Shown here: piece by piece, positions 62,024 through 64,000 of the stretch
How the letters are laid out: the number at the start of each line of letters is the position of its first letter
Position numbering within the stretch: the stretch's first letter is position 1
NCBI RefSeq assembly: GCF_902506205.1
Contig: NZ_LR732816.1
Location: forward strand, 718,863-782,862
Direction: 5' to 3'
From: Brevundimonas sp. G8
GTDB lineage: Bacteria; Pseudomonadota; Alphaproteobacteria; Caulobacterales; Caulobacteraceae
DNA: 64,000 bases
Made by a program: the position numbers and the translations under genes
The notes under the pieces: generated by a model
Databases searched by the model: none
The model's input: only the letters and a program-made list of their open reading frames with translations
What the model was told of the DNA's origin: nothing

Positions 62024-63643
62024 TTGTTTCCGGCTCTGTCGCTGGCAAATATATCGAGTGTGCGGCAGCTAGCGCTGCTTCTTAATGTCGATTACGGCAA
62101 GACACTTTCATTTGCTCTGTACAGAGCAAATCAAACTTCTGCATACCGCGCTTTCTCAATTCCTAAGAGGGATGGAAGCGAGCGAATAATCACGGCTCCA
62201 AAACGGGCCAGAAAGTCTTTGCAGCAATCGTTATTACCACTCTTGGAGCAACTTTATGATCCCGCTCCATGCGTTCACGGGGCGGTAAAGGGAAGGTCAG
62301 TAAAAACAAATGCTGCGCCGCATGTTGCTCGACGCTATATATTGAACGTAGATATCGACGATTTTTTTCCAACTATACACTTCAAACGAGTAGTAGGAAT
62401 TCTTTCATCTTCTCGTTATGGCGTTCACCCTACGGTCGCTACCGCAGTTGCCCAAATTTGTTGCCATCAAGGCCGGCTACCCACTGGAGCGCCTACGTCT
62501 CCGATTCTTGCCAACATGGTCTGTGGCAAGCTGGATTCGGCGTTACTGCGCTTAGCGAAAAAAAATAAGCTTCGATACACCAGATATTATGACGATATTA
62601 CTTTATCGTCGTCCACATCAGGACATCTAACGGCAGCGACCGGCATTGACTTGAGCAGCGACCATATTGCACACGGCGCGGATAGACTGTCAGATGAATT
62701 CAAAGATATATTTACGAACAACGGATTTTCTATAAATTCGAAAAAGGTGTGGGGGACGACTCGGAAAGTTCGGCAGCAGGTTACAGGGTTAGTTGTAAAT
62801 AAAAAGCATAACGTCCCTATTGCTTTTGTACGAAGCACTAGAGCTATGATTCATTCGATAGAGAAAATGGGGATCAAGTCGGCTCAAGAAAAATTTCTTA
62901 GGTCTAGAAAAGATAACGACTCTCTTGATTTAGAATCTCATATTTCGGGTCGATTAGCGTACATTGGCTATATCACGGACTACGGACTTAGATACACGAC
63001 ATTAGCCAAACGGTTTATGGCAGTGAGTCAAGGCACAAAACTACCCTTGCCTCTCTTAGAAAGAGAAAGGTCGGTCTATGTCGCCGTTAGTAAACCAGGA
63101 AATGAACAAGCTACCGCTTTTCATGTTGGGCATGGATTTTTTGTTACGGCCGCACACCTTGTGGATCCGAATAAAAAGCCTATTTTCATATTGGTACACT
63201 CGCCCGATTATTACGAGTCACCGATTGCCACTAAAATTGTTCACATAAATTATGCTACGGATGTGGCCCTGCTAAAAAATGTGGGAGCTGTCGCTGTAAA
63301 CGACCGACCTGCAATCAAGCTTACTAGCCGCCAGTCATCCCGTGGCGATCAAGTTGAAGCATATGGCTTTGAAAATTATATACCCGGTAACAAGCTGGGT
63401 GTTGTAAAAACTGAAATCTCTTCAGTGCGCCAACTCGATGGTCAAACTCGCCATTCTGTTAGCGCTCCTTGGCCGCACGGCATGAGCGGAGGCCCTGTCT
63501 TTGATACCCAAGGCGTTTTTCTAGGAATCGTTTTCAGCGGACCTTTGTATGGTGAAAAAATTTCGCCATACGGCACTGCATTTACGCCTTCAAATCTCTT
63601 CGCTGCCGAGCTTGAGCAGTGGCTAATAGATCAAGCGAGTTGA
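62024..63643 (+). CDS. Retron-type reverse transcriptase fused to a trypsin-like protease
   Basis: A 539-residue fusion. Residues 30-330 are a reverse transcriptase: YRAFSIPKRDGSERIITAPK, VDIDDFFP with the first catalytic Asp at about 110, LPTGAPTSPILANM (153-165), the catalytic YYDD at 188-191, and VTGLVVN (253-259), the VTG motif that marks retron enzymes. Residues 355-530 are a trypsin-like serine protease with H378 (VTAAHLV), D413 (ATDVALLK) and S488 (GMSGGP). Retrons are anti-phage systems in which the RT, its RNA-DNA product and an effector form a guarded complex; here the effector would be the protease. The start is TTG 62024 (GTG 62060 possible), with no in-frame ATG near. The gene is AT-rich and clearly acquired. 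Confidence 0.93.
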   Translation: MFPALSLANISSVRQLALLLNVDYGKTLSFALYRANQTSAYRAFSIPKRDGSERIITAPKRARKSLQQSLLPLLEQLYDPAPCVHGAVKGRSVKTNAAPHVARRYILNVDIDDFFPTIHFKRVVGILSSSRYGVHPTVATAVAQICCHQGRLPTGAPTSPILANMVCGKLDSALLRLAKKNKLRYTRYYDDITLSSSTSGHLTAATGIDLSSDHIAHGADRLSDEFKDIFTNNGFSINSKKVWGTTRKVRQQVTGLVVNKKHNVPIAFVRSTRAMIHSIEKMGIKSAQEKFLRSRKDNDSLDLESHISGRLAYIGYITDYGLRYTTLAKRFMAVSQGTKLPLPLLERERSVYVAVSKPGNEQATAFHVGHGFFVTAAHLVDPNKKPIFILVHSPDYYESPIATKIVHINYATDVALLKNVGAVAVNDRPAIKLTSRQSSRGDQVEAYGFENYIPGNKLGVVKTEISSVRQLDGQTRHSVSAPWPHGMSGGPVFDTQGVFLGIVFSGPLYGEKISPYGTAFTPSNLFAAELEQWLIDQAS

Positions 63644-63662
63644 TAAGCGTACTGCGTCCGAA

Positions 63663-63839
63663 ATGAACACGCTCTTCGACCGAGAAACCGTTCTGAAGGC
63701 CGGACGCGACGCCGCCCGGATCGCGCGCGAAGGCACGCGCGAGGAGCAGTCCGGCAAGTTCCTGCCGCCGCCCGGCTGGAAGGGGCATCTGGTCACCGCC
63801 GCCGACGCCCCGGCTGCGCCGAAGAAGAAGCGGGCCTGA
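63663..63839 (+). CDS. 58-residue basic protein at the palindrome, left copy
   Basis: ATG 63663 to TGA 63837-63839 encodes MNTLFDRETVLKAGRDAARI, continuing through PPPGWKGHLV to the lysine-rich end APAAPKKKRA. The base composition is that of the GC-rich core genome, unlike the retron island that ends 20 bp earlier. From residue 16 onward it is repeated exactly on the opposite strand beyond the centre at 63854. I do not recognise the family; it may be a whole small gene or the end of a longer one whose start was replaced. Confidence 0.55.
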   Translation: MNTLFDRETVLKAGRDAARIAREGTREEQSGKFLPPPGWKGHLVTAADAPAAPKKKRA

Positions 63840-64000
63840 CTAATCCTCCCCCATCGGGGGAGGAGTAGTCAGGCCCGCTTCTTCTTCGGCGCAGCCGGGG
63901 CGTCGGCGGCGGTGACCAGATGCCCCTTCCAGCCGGGCGGCGGCAGGAACTTGCCGGACTGCTCCTCGCGCGTGCCTTCGCGCGCGATCCGGGCGGCGTC
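63708..64000. repeat. Long near-perfect inverted repeat running off the window
   Basis: The sequence is symmetrical about position 63854: bases 63708-63852 pair with 63856-64000 with one mismatch found (63843/63865). The centre is CCTCCCCC-ATC-GGGGGAGG, a hairpin of the same type as the dispersed repeats. Arms are at least 145 bp and the right arm reaches the window edge, so the full length is unknown. It contains two convergent copies of the same coding end. Confidence 0.92.
63869..64000 (-). CDS. Right copy of the basic protein, C-terminal part (5' end outside window)
   Basis: The minus strand from the window edge reads DAARIAREGTREEQ to the same KKKRA end with stop TGA at 63869-63871, 43 residues visible. 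It is identical to the last 43 residues of the left copy. Which copy is the original cannot be told, since this one continues past the window. Confidence 0.6.
   Translation of the reverse strand, partial: DAARIAREGTREEQSGKFLPPPGWKGHLVTAADAPAAPKKKRA

Noticed and set aside
61981..62085. Plus-strand ATG frame overlapping the retron RT start
   Set aside because: Ends within the RT gene in another frame and has no conserved sequence; the RT frame starts at TTG 62024.

Overview
The window is a GC-rich (roughly two-thirds G+C by eye) piece of an alphaproteobacterial chromosome. A Brevundimonas-like member of the Caulobacteraceae is the best fit. Supporting signs are the Hsp20-DUF1150 pair, the lptC-lptA-lptB-rpoN-hpf-ptsN order, flgB-flgC-fliE divergent from fliO-fliP with CtrA-like TTAA boxes between them, and a long tol-pal cluster linked to tilS and ftsH. 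The genus is an inference from gene content; no rRNA is present.

Layout. 1-3.2 kb: 3' end of gltB, amtB, a small heat-shock protein and DUF1150. 3.2-8.8 kb (minus strand): RNase D-like exonuclease, LPS-transport genes lptC, lptA, lptB, then sigma-54, ribosome hibernation factor and PtsN. A tRNA-Leu(CAG) with its own terminator follows at 8.9 kb. 9.2-12.1 kb: a glycosyltransferase, an FAD protein and a polysaccharide-export protein. 12.3-15.3 kb: flagellar genes and HU. 15.3-23.4 kb: a large secreted TPR protein and housekeeping genes (thiD, folP, SMR transporter, Rnk-like regulator). 23.5-34.7 kb (minus): ybgC-tolQRAB-pal, a DUF3667 membrane protein, cpoB, tilS and ftsH. 34.7-41 kb: a secreted hydrolase, ruvCAB with a 28-residue membrane ORF inside it, hemerythrin-like protein, a ParDE-type toxin-antitoxin pair and yebC. 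41-54 kb: mixed metabolic genes (acetamidase-like protein, alcohol dehydrogenase, S9 peptidase, bicupin, ribokinase plus nucleoside hydrolase, racemase, HxlR-SDR pair). Two decayed gene copies lie here, each one or two genes away from its intact relative. 54.2-56.9 kb: three genes of lower GC (GNAT, NUDIX, M19 dipeptidase-like), each followed directly by a copy of the same repeat, a cassette-like arrangement. 57-61.8 kb: D-cysteine desulfhydrase family protein, the TIGR02587/TIGR02588 membrane pair, a TPP riboswitch and thiC.

The most unusual part is the right end. An AT-rich island inserted after thiC (61.8-63.65 kb) encodes one 539-residue protein. It joins a retron-type reverse transcriptase (YYDD catalytic motif and the retron-diagnostic VTG motif) to a trypsin-like protease with an intact His-Asp-Ser triad. 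A 237-bp non-coding stretch in front of it is where the retron RNA should lie, but its ends could not be fixed. Immediately beyond, the window ends in a near-perfect inverted repeat of at least 145 bp per arm, which makes two convergent copies of a small gene.

Other structural features are a family of CCCTCCCC-type hairpin repeats, one of which has landed at the start of fliP, and a 30-bp nested inverted repeat after the polysaccharide-export gene.
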